NCBI RefSeq assembly: GCF_016798325.1
Contig: NZ_JAERVO010000003.1
Coordinates: forward strand, 124,001-188,000
Source of the DNA: Marinobacter mangrovi
GTDB taxonomy: Bacteria; Pseudomonadota; Gammaproteobacteria; Pseudomonadales; Oleiphilaceae
Direction of reading: 5' to 3'
Length of the DNA stretch: 64,000 bases
Both the position numbers and the translations under genes were made by a program. This document shows, one piece after another, positions 26,375-33,893 of this stretch. The notes below the pieces were generated by a model that ran no database searches, was not told where the DNA came from, and saw only the letters and a list, made by a program, of their open reading frames with translations. Each line of letters starts with the position of its first letter. Positions within the stretch are counted from its first letter, which is position 1.

Positions 26375-27253
26375 ATGAAACGCCCGGCCTTCATTGTCCA
26401 ACTGGAACAGGATCAGTCTTCGGGTGCCTCTCAACTGACGCTTGAGGCGCTGCAGGGGCTGGACGACTTCCTTGCCCATGAAGACAACCCCACCGTCGAT
26501 CTGCTGAACGAGCTGGCCGATACCCTCGCCGACGCCCGTCCCAGCATGGTGCCGCTGGGCAACGCCATTCGCCGCTGGCTGGCGGCGATCGACCTGACAC
26601 TGACCGGCGATGACCTTCGGCGACAGGCCCGCGATGCGGCCCAGGTGCTCCACCGCGACCTGACCCACGCCGGCCGCGACACGGCCCGGCACGCCGTCAA
26701 CCTGGTCCCACCCGGTGCCGTGATCATGACCCACAGCCGCAGCGGCACGGTCATGCAGCTCTTCCAGGCGTTGGTGGACCGGCAACGCCCGTTCAGCGTG
26801 GTCTGCACGCTCAGCGGCCCCGGCAACGAGGGGGTTCAGGTGGCCAATGAACTGGCCGGTCTGGCGGTGCCGGTGACGCTCATCACCGACGCCGAGATGG
26901 GCCTGTTCATGCCCCACGTCGACCTCAACCTCACTGGCTGCGACTGCTGGCTGGCGGACAATCATTTTCTTAACAAGACGGGCACCTACCTGCAGGCGCT
27001 GGCGGCGCGGGACCGGGGCAAACCCTTCTGGGTCCTGGCGGACGGCTTCCGCGACAGCCCGCTGACCCGGGCCTCGGTCACACTGGAGGAAATGGACCCG
27101 GCCGAGGTGGATCGCATCGACAACCACCACATCCGCGTCCGCAACGTCTATTTCGAGCCCATACCCGCAACCCTGATCAGTGGCCGGGTGACCGAAAACG
27201 GCTTACAACCGACTGCGGGTACAGTTACTGGAGCCAGTCAAAAGAGTCGTTGA
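26375..27253 (+). CDS. eIF-2B alpha/MtnA-fold protein, probable sugar-phosphate isomerase relative
   Basis: 292 residues from ATG 26375 (earlier in-frame ATGs are unsupported). The fold family includes eukaryotic eIF-2B subunits, methylthioribose-1-phosphate isomerase and ribose-1,5-bisphosphate isomerase. Family blocks: VIMTHSRSGTVMQLF (about 119-133), LSGPGNEGVQVANELA, and DLNLTGCDCWLADNHFLNKTGTY, where the Asp and NKxGT of the isomerases are retained. The catalytic Cys region is not clearly kept, so the reaction is uncertain. Its 3' end overlaps the convergent DUF4336 gene by 29 bases. Confidence 0.75.
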   Translation: MKRPAFIVQLEQDQSSGASQLTLEALQGLDDFLAHEDNPTVDLLNELADTLADARPSMVPLGNAIRRWLAAIDLTLTGDDLRRQARDAAQVLHRDLTHAGRDTARHAVNLVPPGAVIMTHSRSGTVMQLFQALVDRQRPFSVVCTLSGPGNEGVQVANELAGLAVPVTLITDAEMGLFMPHVDLNLTGCDCWLADNHFLNKTGTYLQALAARDRGKPFWVLADGFRDSPLTRASVTLEEMDPAEVDRIDNHHIRVRNVYFEPIPATLISGRVTENGLQPTAGTVTGASQKSR

Positions 27254-27905
27254 GGAACTGGTTGTCCTTTTCCCGGACCACTTCACCGTGGGCCATAATG
27301 ATCCGCCGCGGCGTCCACGCCTTGATCTTCGCCAGGCCAGCCTGGGCCTGCGATTTGTGGAAGCTCAGCCTCCAATCCAGCGGCGTCTTGCCGTGCGGCG
27401 CAATGATCCCGGCCAGCCGGGCAATGGGTTTTTGCCACCAGTTGAAATGCCCGGCCGGGAAGTTCTCGATCAGGTCCGCGACGATCAGCGTCTCGGACGG
27501 CCGATGAAAGAACACCGCCTCCTCCATCAGACGCGAGCCGGTGAAGAGGACTTCATCGATTTCCTGTCGCCATGACTCCCGATGCTGGCCGTCAAGCATC
27601 TCGTCGAAGTGAAGATCCGGTCGTTTCTCCATCACCTGGCGGGTGCCGTACACGGTCGCCTCGGGATAGGCCTCGATCCAGTCCGCCAGAAACAGGTGAT
27701 GCAGATGGTTGGGGGCGATCAGGTGCGCAACCGGCCCCAGGCTGTCGACCCGGAAGCGCATGGCCGGCGTCAGGGTGACGGGGCTGTGCACCCAGAGCGT
27801 GCCGTCCGACAACCGGACCACCGTCATGCGCGTGGTGTAGGGAAACCCGTGGAACGACACGGTTTCGCCATCCACCACCCAGAGATCTTTCGCCAGCTGT
27901 TCCAT
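27225..27905 (-). CDS. DUF4336 (metallo-hydrolase-like) protein
   Basis: 226 residues, no signal peptide. It resembles DUF4336 proteins, which have a metallo-beta-lactamase-like fold with altered metal sites: LWVHSPVTLTPAMR, LIAPNHLHHLFLADWIEAYPEA in place of the classic HxHxDH, LIVADLIENF, and a late MAHGEV. Reduced His content suggests weakened or different metal binding. GGGAGA precedes the ATG. Upstream on the same strand lies a STAS-like gene 21 bases away, so co-transcription is likely. Function unknown. Confidence 0.8.
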   Translation of the reverse strand: MEQLAKDLWVVDGETVSFHGFPYTTRMTVVRLSDGTLWVHSPVTLTPAMRFRVDSLGPVAHLIAPNHLHHLFLADWIEAYPEATVYGTRQVMEKRPDLHFDEMLDGQHRESWRQEIDEVLFTGSRLMEEAVFFHRPSETLIVADLIENFPAGHFNWWQKPIARLAGIIAPHGKTPLDWRLSFHKSQAQAGLAKIKAWTPRRIIMAHGEVVREKDNQFLNDSFDWLQ

Positions 27906-27926
27906 TGCGCTCTCCCCGGTCTCCCT

Positions 27927-28304
27927 TCAGACCGCCTCGTCCGTGTTCTGCAGCCATTGCCGGGCCTCGCCCACGGCGGCTGCGGGGAACGTCTTCACCT
28001 GCGCGGCCACCAGATGGCTGCCAAGGGTCTCGGCCGCATTGACGACCCCGGAATCCGTCACCAGCGCCACGCGCCGGATGTGGCGATGGTGGTCCCGGAC
28101 AAAGCGCAGGTGATGCAGCAGGGACGCAAACGACGCCCAGCCGGGAAACGACGCCACCTGGATCAGGAGTCCATTGAGGTCGCCGTGCTCTTCGATATAC
28201 GGATCGATCACGTGGGCGGCACGCTGGACATCCTCCCGGGTGATGGCCCGGTCCGGCTCCAGCGTGGCGATGCCGTCATCACGATCCAGTGTCACCTTCA
28301 ACAT
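27927..28304 (-). CDS. SpoIIAA-like (STAS/SEC14-type) domain protein
   Basis: 125 residues. ATG 28304 is chosen over the GTG at 28310, since GGAGG then has 5-base spacing. The sequence (GIATLEPDRAITREDV, HGDLNGLLIQVASFPGWASFASLLHHLRFVRDHHRHIRRVALVTD) matches the SpoIIAA-like/DUF3478 family: small alternating beta-alpha proteins related to STAS domains, often of unknown role and sometimes membrane- or lipid-associated. No partner kinase or sigma-factor gene is near. It precedes the DUF4336 gene in a likely two-gene unit. Confidence 0.8.
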   Translation of the reverse strand: MLKVTLDRDDGIATLEPDRAITREDVQRAAHVIDPYIEEHGDLNGLLIQVASFPGWASFASLLHHLRFVRDHHRHIRRVALVTDSGVVNAAETLGSHLVAAQVKTFPAAAVGEARQWLQNTDEAV

Positions 28305-28520
28305 GGTCACCTCCCTGCGAGAACCGCGCTGTCGGTCGGGGCCCCGGTCTGGCCCCGGGAACTATTCCTCCATGCCCCAGTCTAGCGCCACAATCCCCGT
28401 GTCGGATAGCCGTCTGCCCGGGTGGTAATGAAGCGGCAAGGTTGCCCCCAATCGCGCTATACTCCCGTTAAACAAGAGCGCCTTGTGCAAGGCCCCATAC
28501 AGCAAGAGCCAGCGTTGTCG

Positions 28521-29624
28521 ATGACTGCCATTGAAGCCTACCGCCTGCGTCGAAAGCCGGCCCGGGTCCGCATCGAAAATTACCGCAAGTACGTGGTCCT
28601 GAACATCGCGGCCATCGCCGGGACGCTGGTGCACACCGGCTTCATTGCCCTGTTTGCCGTGATCGGCGCCGACACCCTGGCACAGTTCAACGTCTTCAGT
28701 GTGCTGGTCTGGGGCATAGCGCTGTGGTGCAACCGCAACGGCCGACACGCCACCACCATTTACCTCATGTGCCTGGAAATCGCCGGCCACGCCTTTCTGG
28801 CCACGGCCACCCTGGGCACCGCAGCGGGCTTCCACTATTACCTGTGGCCGGTGGCCTGCGTAGCGACCATCAACCCCCGGATGCTGCCCAAGCAGGCCGC
28901 GGTGATCGGCTATACCCTGATAGCCCTGTTCGCCTACCTGCAACTGCGCTATGCCGGTGTGCCCTACGCCTTCGATTATGCGGAATACCAGCCGTTGATG
29001 CTGTTTTTCAACATCATGGCCTCGGCGCTGCCATTGATCCTGGCGGTGGTGATCGTCCGGCACCTCAACGAATCCCAGGAGCGGCGCCTGACCGAGATTG
29101 CCAACCGGGACGAACTGACCGGCCTCTACAATCGCCGTTTCGGCAACGATTTCCTGCACCAGACGTTCGCCGCCAGCGACCGTATGACCCGCAATTTCTG
29201 CATCGCCATGGGCGACATCGACCACTTCAAGCCGGTGAACGACCGCTACGGGCACGAAGCCGGGGATCAGGTGCTGGAAGACATTGCCATTGCACTGCTG
29301 GGCGGGTTCCGACGTTCCGACTGCCTGTGCCGCTGGGGTGGGGAAGAATTCATGATCGCCTTCCCGGACACCACCCGGGAAACGGCGCAGGCGGCACTGG
29401 AACGCTTCCGGGACCGGCTCGCCCGGCATCACTCCAAAGTCGGAGACGACCGGATCAACGTCACCATGAGTTTCGGTCTGGTGAGCGTGCGGCCCGGCGA
29501 ATCCGTCGAGGCGGCCATCAAGCGGGCCGACCACTGGCTGTACGAGGCCAAGCGGCAGGGCCGCAATTGCATCGCCAGCGACCTTCACGACACCGGCGCG
29601 GATGTGCTCAGTCACACGGGCTAG
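28521..29624 (+). CDS. membrane diguanylate cyclase (GGDEF)
   Basis: Makes cyclic di-GMP from two GTP. 367 residues from ATG 28521; the upstream in-frame ATG at 28422 would add 33 residues unlike protein, and neither start has a good ribosome site. Residues about 20-190 hold six hydrophobic helices (a MASE-like sensor), followed by a short coiled linker and a GGDEF domain with NRDELTGLYNRR, GDIDHFKPVNDRYGH and the active-site GGEEF (273-277). An inhibitory I-site RxxD (RRSD) sits five residues before GGEEF, so product inhibition is expected. Likely influences surface attachment or motility. Confidence 0.9.
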   Translation: MTAIEAYRLRRKPARVRIENYRKYVVLNIAAIAGTLVHTGFIALFAVIGADTLAQFNVFSVLVWGIALWCNRNGRHATTIYLMCLEIAGHAFLATATLGTAAGFHYYLWPVACVATINPRMLPKQAAVIGYTLIALFAYLQLRYAGVPYAFDYAEYQPLMLFFNIMASALPLILAVVIVRHLNESQERRLTEIANRDELTGLYNRRFGNDFLHQTFAASDRMTRNFCIAMGDIDHFKPVNDRYGHEAGDQVLEDIAIALLGGFRRSDCLCRWGGEEFMIAFPDTTRETAQAALERFRDRLARHHSKVGDDRINVTMSFGLVSVRPGESVEAAIKRADHWLYEAKRQGRNCIASDLHDTGADVLSHTG

Positions 29625-30367
29625 CGCCCGCCGGCGACATCGATAAAGCTGCCGGTGACGTAGGACGCCTTGTCCGACGCCAGCCAGAGAATCGCTTCAG
29701 CCACTTCCTCCGGTTCGCCACCCCGCTGCATCGGCACCGCCGCCTTGACCCGCTCGACCCGGTCCGGCTCACCGCCACTGGCATGGATGTCGGTGCGTAT
29801 CACCCCGGGGCGGACGGCGTTGACGCGAATCCCCTGGGCCGCCACTTCCTTTGACAGGCCGGTGGTGAGGGCATCCACGGCCGCTTTGGCCGCGGCATAA
29901 TCCACGTACTCATTGGGCGCTCCCAGTCGCGCGGCCATGGAGGAGACATTAACAATGGCGCCGCCGGGGCCTTCATGGGCGGTTGACATACGCCGCACAG
30001 CCTCCCGGGCGCAAAGGAAAGCACCCTGCACGTTGACCGCGAAAACGCGGGCCAGGCGGCCGCTGTCCATTTGTTCCACCGGCATTTGTCTCTCCAGGAT
30101 GCCGGCGTTGTTGACCAGGACGGTGAGCCGGCCATACGCCCGGTCCACGGTCTCGAACAGTTGCATCACCTCCGCTTCCACGGAGATGTCCGCCGCCACG
30201 GCCAGCGCACGACCTCCGTCCGCTTCGATCGCCCGAACCACGGCCTCGGCGGCGGACTGGTCATGCCGGTAGTTCACCGCCACCGCGTAACCCTGACGTG
30301 CCGCCAGTTGCGCCGTAGCCGCACCGATGCCACGGCTCGCTCCGGTAATGATCATCACCTGATCCAT
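29621..30367 (-). CDS. SDR-family NAD(P)-dependent oxidoreductase
   Basis: Classical short-chain dehydrogenase of 248 residues from ATG 30367; the frame is open further upstream but only this start fits the fold. Cofactor motif TGASRGIG (about 8-15), NNAG (about 84-87), catalytic Ser in NVSSMAA and YAAAK for the Tyr-Lys pair, then the RPGVIRTDI loop. Close to 3-oxoacyl-ACP reductase or glucose-dehydrogenase-like SDRs. Contrast with the SDR-fold gene at 36788, which lacks these motifs. Its stop overlaps the end of the diguanylate cyclase by four bases. Confidence 0.9.
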   Translation of the reverse strand: MDQVMIITGASRGIGAATAQLAARQGYAVAVNYRHDQSAAEAVVRAIEADGGRALAVAADISVEAEVMQLFETVDRAYGRLTVLVNNAGILERQMPVEQMDSGRLARVFAVNVQGAFLCAREAVRRMSTAHEGPGGAIVNVSSMAARLGAPNEYVDYAAAKAAVDALTTGLSKEVAAQGIRVNAVRPGVIRTDIHASGGEPDRVERVKAAVPMQRGGEPEEVAEAILWLASDKASYVTGSFIDVAGGR

Positions 30368-30468
30368 ACATGTTGCCCTCACGACTGATGACCTGCTGAT
30401 AGTAGCCGACTTTGATCCGACGGGCGTCGGGCTGGATTCTTCGCGCACCCAGGTACTAACCTGTCGCC

Positions 30469-31347
30469 ATGAACGAATCACGGATGGTTGTCTTTGGCGG
30501 TACCGGCTTTCTGGGCGCCCGCATCGTGCGGGTAGCGCTGCTGGCCGGCTACCGCGTGCGCATCGTGGCCCGGCATCCGGGCACCTTGCCGGTGTCGTCC
30601 CCCCGGGTGGAATACCAGACCGCCAACCTGGTGGAACCGGCCACCGTTGATGCGGCGCTGAACGGCGCCGATGCCGTGGTCAATGCCGTCAGCCTCTATG
30701 TGGAGAAGCCACCGGCACTGACCTTCGAATCGGTGCATGTGGCCGGCGCTGCCCTGCTGGCCCGCCGCTGCCGGGACCGGGACATTCCACGGCTGATCCA
30801 CCTGTCGGGACTCAACCCCGATCCCGCGTCCCGTTCGCGCTACGTGAGCGCCCGGGGCCGGGGTGAGGAGGCGGTACGCGACGCTTGCCCGGATGCGACC
30901 ATCCTGCGTCCCGGCGCCCTGTTCGGTGACGGCCAGGGGCTGCTGGCGACTCTCGCCGGCCTCACGCGCCTGCCGGTGATCCCCCTGTTCGGTCATGGCG
31001 ACACGCGACTGCAACCGGTGCATGTGGATGACGTGGCCCGGGCCGCCCTGAACGCTCTGGATGATCCCGCCACCCGCGGCCGGGTGTATGAGCTGGGCGG
31101 TGCGGACACGCTCAGTTATCGCGGTCTTCTGGAAGCCGTGATGCGGGGTCAGAAGCGGCGGCGCCCGCTACTGCCGGTGCCGTTCGGCCTGTGGTTTATC
31201 GGTGCCGCGCTGCTGTCCATACTCGAATCCCCGCCGCTGACCCGGGACCAGCTGATCCTCATGGAAACGGACAATGTGGTGGGGCAGGGGGCTGCCGGCT
31301 TCGCGGATCTGGGCATCGAACCGCGGGGCATTGATCACGGACGATGA
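30469..31347 (+). CDS. atypical SDR, NDUFA9/NmrA-like NAD(P)-binding protein
   Basis: 292 residues. The N-terminal Rossmann motif is GGTGFLGARIV (about 10-20), typical of the complex-I NDUFA9-like and epimerase-type atypical SDRs; RLIHLSGLNPDPASRSRYVSARGRGEEAVR supplies the Tyr-like region without a canonical YxxxK, followed by LRPGALFGDGQGLLATLA and LQPVHVDDVA. A hydrophobic stretch near 240-260 might touch the membrane. Members in bacteria are linked to quinone or flavin maintenance, but function here is unknown. Divergent from the SDR with 101 bases between starts. Confidence 0.82.
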   Translation: MNESRMVVFGGTGFLGARIVRVALLAGYRVRIVARHPGTLPVSSPRVEYQTANLVEPATVDAALNGADAVVNAVSLYVEKPPALTFESVHVAGAALLARRCRDRDIPRLIHLSGLNPDPASRSRYVSARGRGEEAVRDACPDATILRPGALFGDGQGLLATLAGLTRLPVIPLFGHGDTRLQPVHVDDVARAALNALDDPATRGRVYELGGADTLSYRGLLEAVMRGQKRRRPLLPVPFGLWFIGAALLSILESPPLTRDQLILMETDNVVGQGAAGFADLGIEPRGIDHGR

Positions 31348-31367
31348 TGTGCGGGGACTGTGACGGC

Positions 31368-31395
31368 AAAAAAAAGGAGCAACCGAAGTCGCTCC
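31368..31395 (-). terminator. intrinsic terminator of the thioredoxin gene
   Basis: Read on the minus strand, GGAGCGAC-TTCG-GTTGCTCC (one G-U pair, tetraloop TTCG) is followed by eight T (the A8 run at 31368-31375 on the plus strand). Text-book intrinsic terminator about 50 bases beyond the trxA stop. Confidence 0.93.
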
Positions 31396-31444
31396 AAGGG
31401 GGTTCGACACCTCTGCCGCCTCGCTTGGCGGTCAGCGGCTCGGT

Positions 31445-31771
31445 TCAGATCGCCTCGGCTAAAAAGGCCCTGAGCTGGCCCAGTCCGGTGACGCCGTTCT
31501 GCTGGGCAATCGCCTTGCCGCCGTTGAACACGATCAACGCCGGTACGCCACGAATGCCCATGGCAGCGGTAATCTCCGGGTTCTGGTCCACATTCACCTT
31601 GACCACATCCAGTGTGTCGGCAAACTCATCCGCCAATTCCTCCAGAAGCGGCGACAGCGTGTGGCACGGACCACACCAGGGCGCCCAGAAATCAACCAGG
31701 ACGGGCCGTTTGGCCTGGATCACCGCCTCGGTAAACTCGTTGTCGGATACCTCACGGATCACATCGCTCAT
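31445..31771 (-). CDS. trxA: thioredoxin 1
   Basis: Cytoplasmic disulfide reductase of 108 residues, the standard thioredoxin length. Active site FWAPWCGPC (about 28-36), followed by HTLSPLLEEL; the cis-Pro loop reads RGVPALIVF. In most relatives the residue after the active-site Cys is Lys; here it is His, a mild deviation seen in some thioredoxins. GGAGA precedes the ATG. Single-gene unit with its own terminator. A zinc-binding thioredoxin 2 lies at 9257. Confidence 0.92.
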   Translation of the reverse strand: MSDVIREVSDNEFTEAVIQAKRPVLVDFWAPWCGPCHTLSPLLEELADEFADTLDVVKVNVDQNPEITAAMGIRGVPALIVFNGGKAIAQQNGVTGLGQLRAFLAEAI

Positions 31772-31976
31772 GGGGTTGTCTCCGTTCTGTGGACTGACTT
31801 GAAGGTGTCATGTTGGACGATCTGCCCCTGACGGACTAATTGGCCGTCGGTATAGTGGATATCACGGCTGATGATGGAAGCCGGTGCTTGGCATATTGAT
31901 CTGCCTCGAGCCATCCGATGATCCCGACCGGCCTTTCGACAGGACGGGACGCGCCCCACCTGCCCGGAGTCATGTC

Positions 31977-32939
31977 ATGAAAAACCAGGAACTGACCCTG
32001 CTTTATGTCTTCGATGCGATCATGACCGAAGGCTCGATCACGCGGGCAGCCGAGCGCCTGTCCATGACCCAGCCGGCGGTGTCCAACACCCTGTCGCGGA
32101 TGCGTCAGGTCTGGAACGATCCACTGTTCATCAAGAAGGGCCGTAATATCGAGCCCACCTCCTACGCGCTAAGCCTGTGGAACCAGGTGCGCGGGCCGAT
32201 GTACGAGCTGTCCAATGCGGTCGAGGCCACCCATTTCGAGCCCGCCGAGTCCAAGCGCGAGTTCCGCATCGCCATCACCGACGCCATTCTCGAGCTGATC
32301 TGGCAGCCGTTGGTGTGTGAACTGGAAAAGCGGGCGCCGGGCATCGACCTGCATGCCGTGCCCTACACCGCAGAAACCGCATTCGGGCACCTGCGCGAGG
32401 CCCACGTGGATCTGGCCATCGGCCTGCTCACCGAACACGATCACAGCCTGCGCAGCATCTGGCTGTTCGACAGTGGCTACACCCTGGCGATGCGCGAAGA
32501 TCACCCGCTGGCCGGCCAGCCGGTTTCAGTGGAGGACTTCATGGCGGCGCGCCACCTGTTGGTGTCCATGTCCGGGGAGGCCACCGGGTTCGTGGATATG
32601 GCGCTGATGCGCAAGGGACTCAAGCGCCGGGTCGCGGTGACCGTCAACCACTTCCCGGCGGTCCCCAAACTGCTGCGGACGTCGAACATGATTGCCGCCA
32701 TCCCGGAAATCGCCACCAACGACGCCAGCTTCCACGACGGCATCTGGATGACCGACCTGCCGGTGGAGGTGGACCCCACCAGCCTGTACCTGATCTGGCA
32801 CACCCGGCACGACCGGGATCCCGGCGTGGTGTGGATGCGGGAACTGGTGGAGCGGGTCACCAAGGAACGCTGGGCCACCTGCATGGGCCCGTCCAAAACC
32901 GGCCACCGCAAACCCGCCCTGCTGGCCGGCAACGGCTGA
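31977..32939 (+). CDS. LysR-family transcriptional regulator
   Basis: 320 residues from ATG 31977, with CGGAG 7 bases upstream; the frame is open to 31884 but that part is unsupported. The helix-turn-helix (about 8-67) reads LLYVFDAIMTEGSITRAAERLSMTQPAVSNTLSRMRQVWNDPLFIKKGRNIEPT, characteristic of the NodD/LeuO/NahR branch. The C-terminal effector domain is complete. Neither neighbour is an obvious target: trxA is divergent with 205 bases between starts, and an AT-rich gap lies downstream. Confidence 0.88.
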   Translation: MKNQELTLLYVFDAIMTEGSITRAAERLSMTQPAVSNTLSRMRQVWNDPLFIKKGRNIEPTSYALSLWNQVRGPMYELSNAVEATHFEPAESKREFRIAITDAILELIWQPLVCELEKRAPGIDLHAVPYTAETAFGHLREAHVDLAIGLLTEHDHSLRSIWLFDSGYTLAMREDHPLAGQPVSVEDFMAARHLLVSMSGEATGFVDMALMRKGLKRRVAVTVNHFPAVPKLLRTSNMIAAIPEIATNDASFHDGIWMTDLPVEVDPTSLYLIWHTRHDRDPGVVWMRELVERVTKERWATCMGPSKTGHRKPALLAGNG

Positions 32940-33363
32940 TCGGTTCCGCGTCTTGCTGAACACCCGCCCCGGACCACGACGCGGCCCGCCTCGCCCCCTG
33001 TCACTTCCCGGGTGTGGGCGGCAATCAGCCAGGCACCAACAATGGTCTCGGGAGGGCTTCTGCACGGTCTGCGACGGGTCTGTCGCGGTGTTGCCGACGC
33101 TTCTGACCGCGAAAGCAGGCCATTCCAAAAAATAATGGAAACTCGATAATCAATACATGAAAGGCATTGACATATTCAGGAAGTCATCCAATACACCGCT
33201 GATTTGTATGAAAAAATACGTACATCAGCAAACGTGATGTTTGAAATATCTCTATAGAATTATTCTATGCCGGCGGGAAGATTGATAATGATTGCATCTG
33301 GCGAGGAGGCCCTTCTCCCCTGACCAGCCTTTTCATTATCACGTTGATGAAGGAGTTATCACG
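32940..33363. other. gene-free gap with an AT-rich segment
   Basis: About 420 bases without a convincing gene. The first 180 bases have normal composition. From about 33121 to 33300 the sequence becomes strikingly AT-rich for this genome, with several short A/T runs and a TTGACA at 33167-33172 that could be a -35 element (the -10 at proper spacing is poor). It leads directly into the small repeat-protein gene at 33364, so it probably holds that gene's promoter and 5' leader. Confidence 0.6.
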
Positions 33364-33588
33364 ATGCGTACTTCAGCTCTCAAAACTCTGCTCGCCGTTG
33401 CACTGACCGCCACTGCCCTGTCCGCGAACGCCAGCCTGGCCGACCGCGCTTCCGATGGCCCCGCCGAACCGATCGTGTCCTGCATGCCGCAAAGCACCGG
33501 TGATTTCGGCGATGTCAGCGGCTACAACAAGCCGACCGTCTGCGTTCCGCAGAGCACCGGCGACTACGGCGATGTCAGCGGCTACTGA
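33364..33588 (+). CDS. small secreted tandem-repeat protein, unknown family
   Basis: 74 residues from ATG 33364; AAGGAG lies 10 bases upstream. Residues 1-23 are a clear Sec signal peptide (basic start, hydrophobic core, cleavage after SANA). The mature peptide of about 51 residues ends in two near-identical 15-residue units, CMPQSTGDFGDVSGY and CVPQSTGDYGDVSGY, 20 residues apart, the second forming the exact C-terminus. Each has one Cys, so a disulfide is possible. At DNA level 39 of 45 bases match (33481-33525 with 33541-33585), pointing to internal duplication. I do not recognise the family; a structural surface peptide, signal or processed peptide are all possible. Confidence 0.8.
   Translation: MRTSALKTLLAVALTATALSANASLADRASDGPAEPIVSCMPQSTGDFGDVSGYNKPTVCVPQSTGDYGDVSGY
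33481..33585 (+). repeat. 60-base-period tandem repeat inside the small secreted-protein gene
   Basis: Two 45-base copies (33481-33525 and 33541-33585) at a 60-base offset, six mismatches, with the last 18 bases of the unit identical. They encode the duplicated Cys-PQSTGD-x-GDVSGY unit. Confidence 0.9.
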
Positions 33589-33607
33589 GCCGCTCTGCGC
33601 ACCGGTT

Positions 33608-33637
33608 CCGGGAAGGGCCTGACGGCCATCTTCCCGG
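33608..33637 (+). terminator. hairpin after the repeat-protein gene
   Basis: CCGGGAAG (33608-33615) pairs with CTTCCCGG (33630-33637), with an inner GGCC/GGCC pair. It lies 20 bases after the stop; a pyrimidine-rich stretch follows only after 10 more bases, so termination is probable, not certain. Confidence 0.55.
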
Positions 33638-33682
33638 CCGGATGCGGCTTTCCTCTCTATCCGGCCACTCACCACCATGACC

Positions 33683-33886
33683 TTATGGCAGAAAACGGGG
33701 CAAGATCAGTAAGACCACGCCCACCCCCACCATCGGCCACACCGCGCTGACCACGTACGGGTAGAACATCAGCCCCAGCCCCGTATAGAAATACCGCTTG
33801 TCCTGCTGACGCCGCCCATAGATGAAATAACCCAGTCCGATCGAACTGAACACCAGGGCCACCAACAGCGTTGTCGGATCCAGCAT
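33683..33886 (-). CDS. conserved small membrane protein ("amino acid transport protein"-type)
   Basis: 67 residues from ATG 33886 (GAGG upstream); the frame extends to 33946 without support. Two hydrophobic helices (about 5-22 and 35-62) flank a basic YGRRQQDKRYFYTG loop. FSSIGLGYFIYGRRQ matches a widespread family of about 68-residue proteins in Pseudomonas and relatives often labelled amino acid transport protein, a name without experimental support that I know of. Its start is 8 bases beyond the AraC gene stop on the same strand, so it may be co-transcribed with that regulator. Confidence 0.78.
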   Translation of the reverse strand: MLDPTTLLVALVFSSIGLGYFIYGRRQQDKRYFYTGLGLMFYPYVVSAVWPMVGVGVVLLILPRFLP

Positions 33887-33893
33887 GTCGTTA

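Noticed and set aside
33254-33270. TATAGAAT and TATTCT as -10 elements before the repeat-protein gene
   Set aside because: No -35 at proper spacing; AT-richness alone produces such matches.
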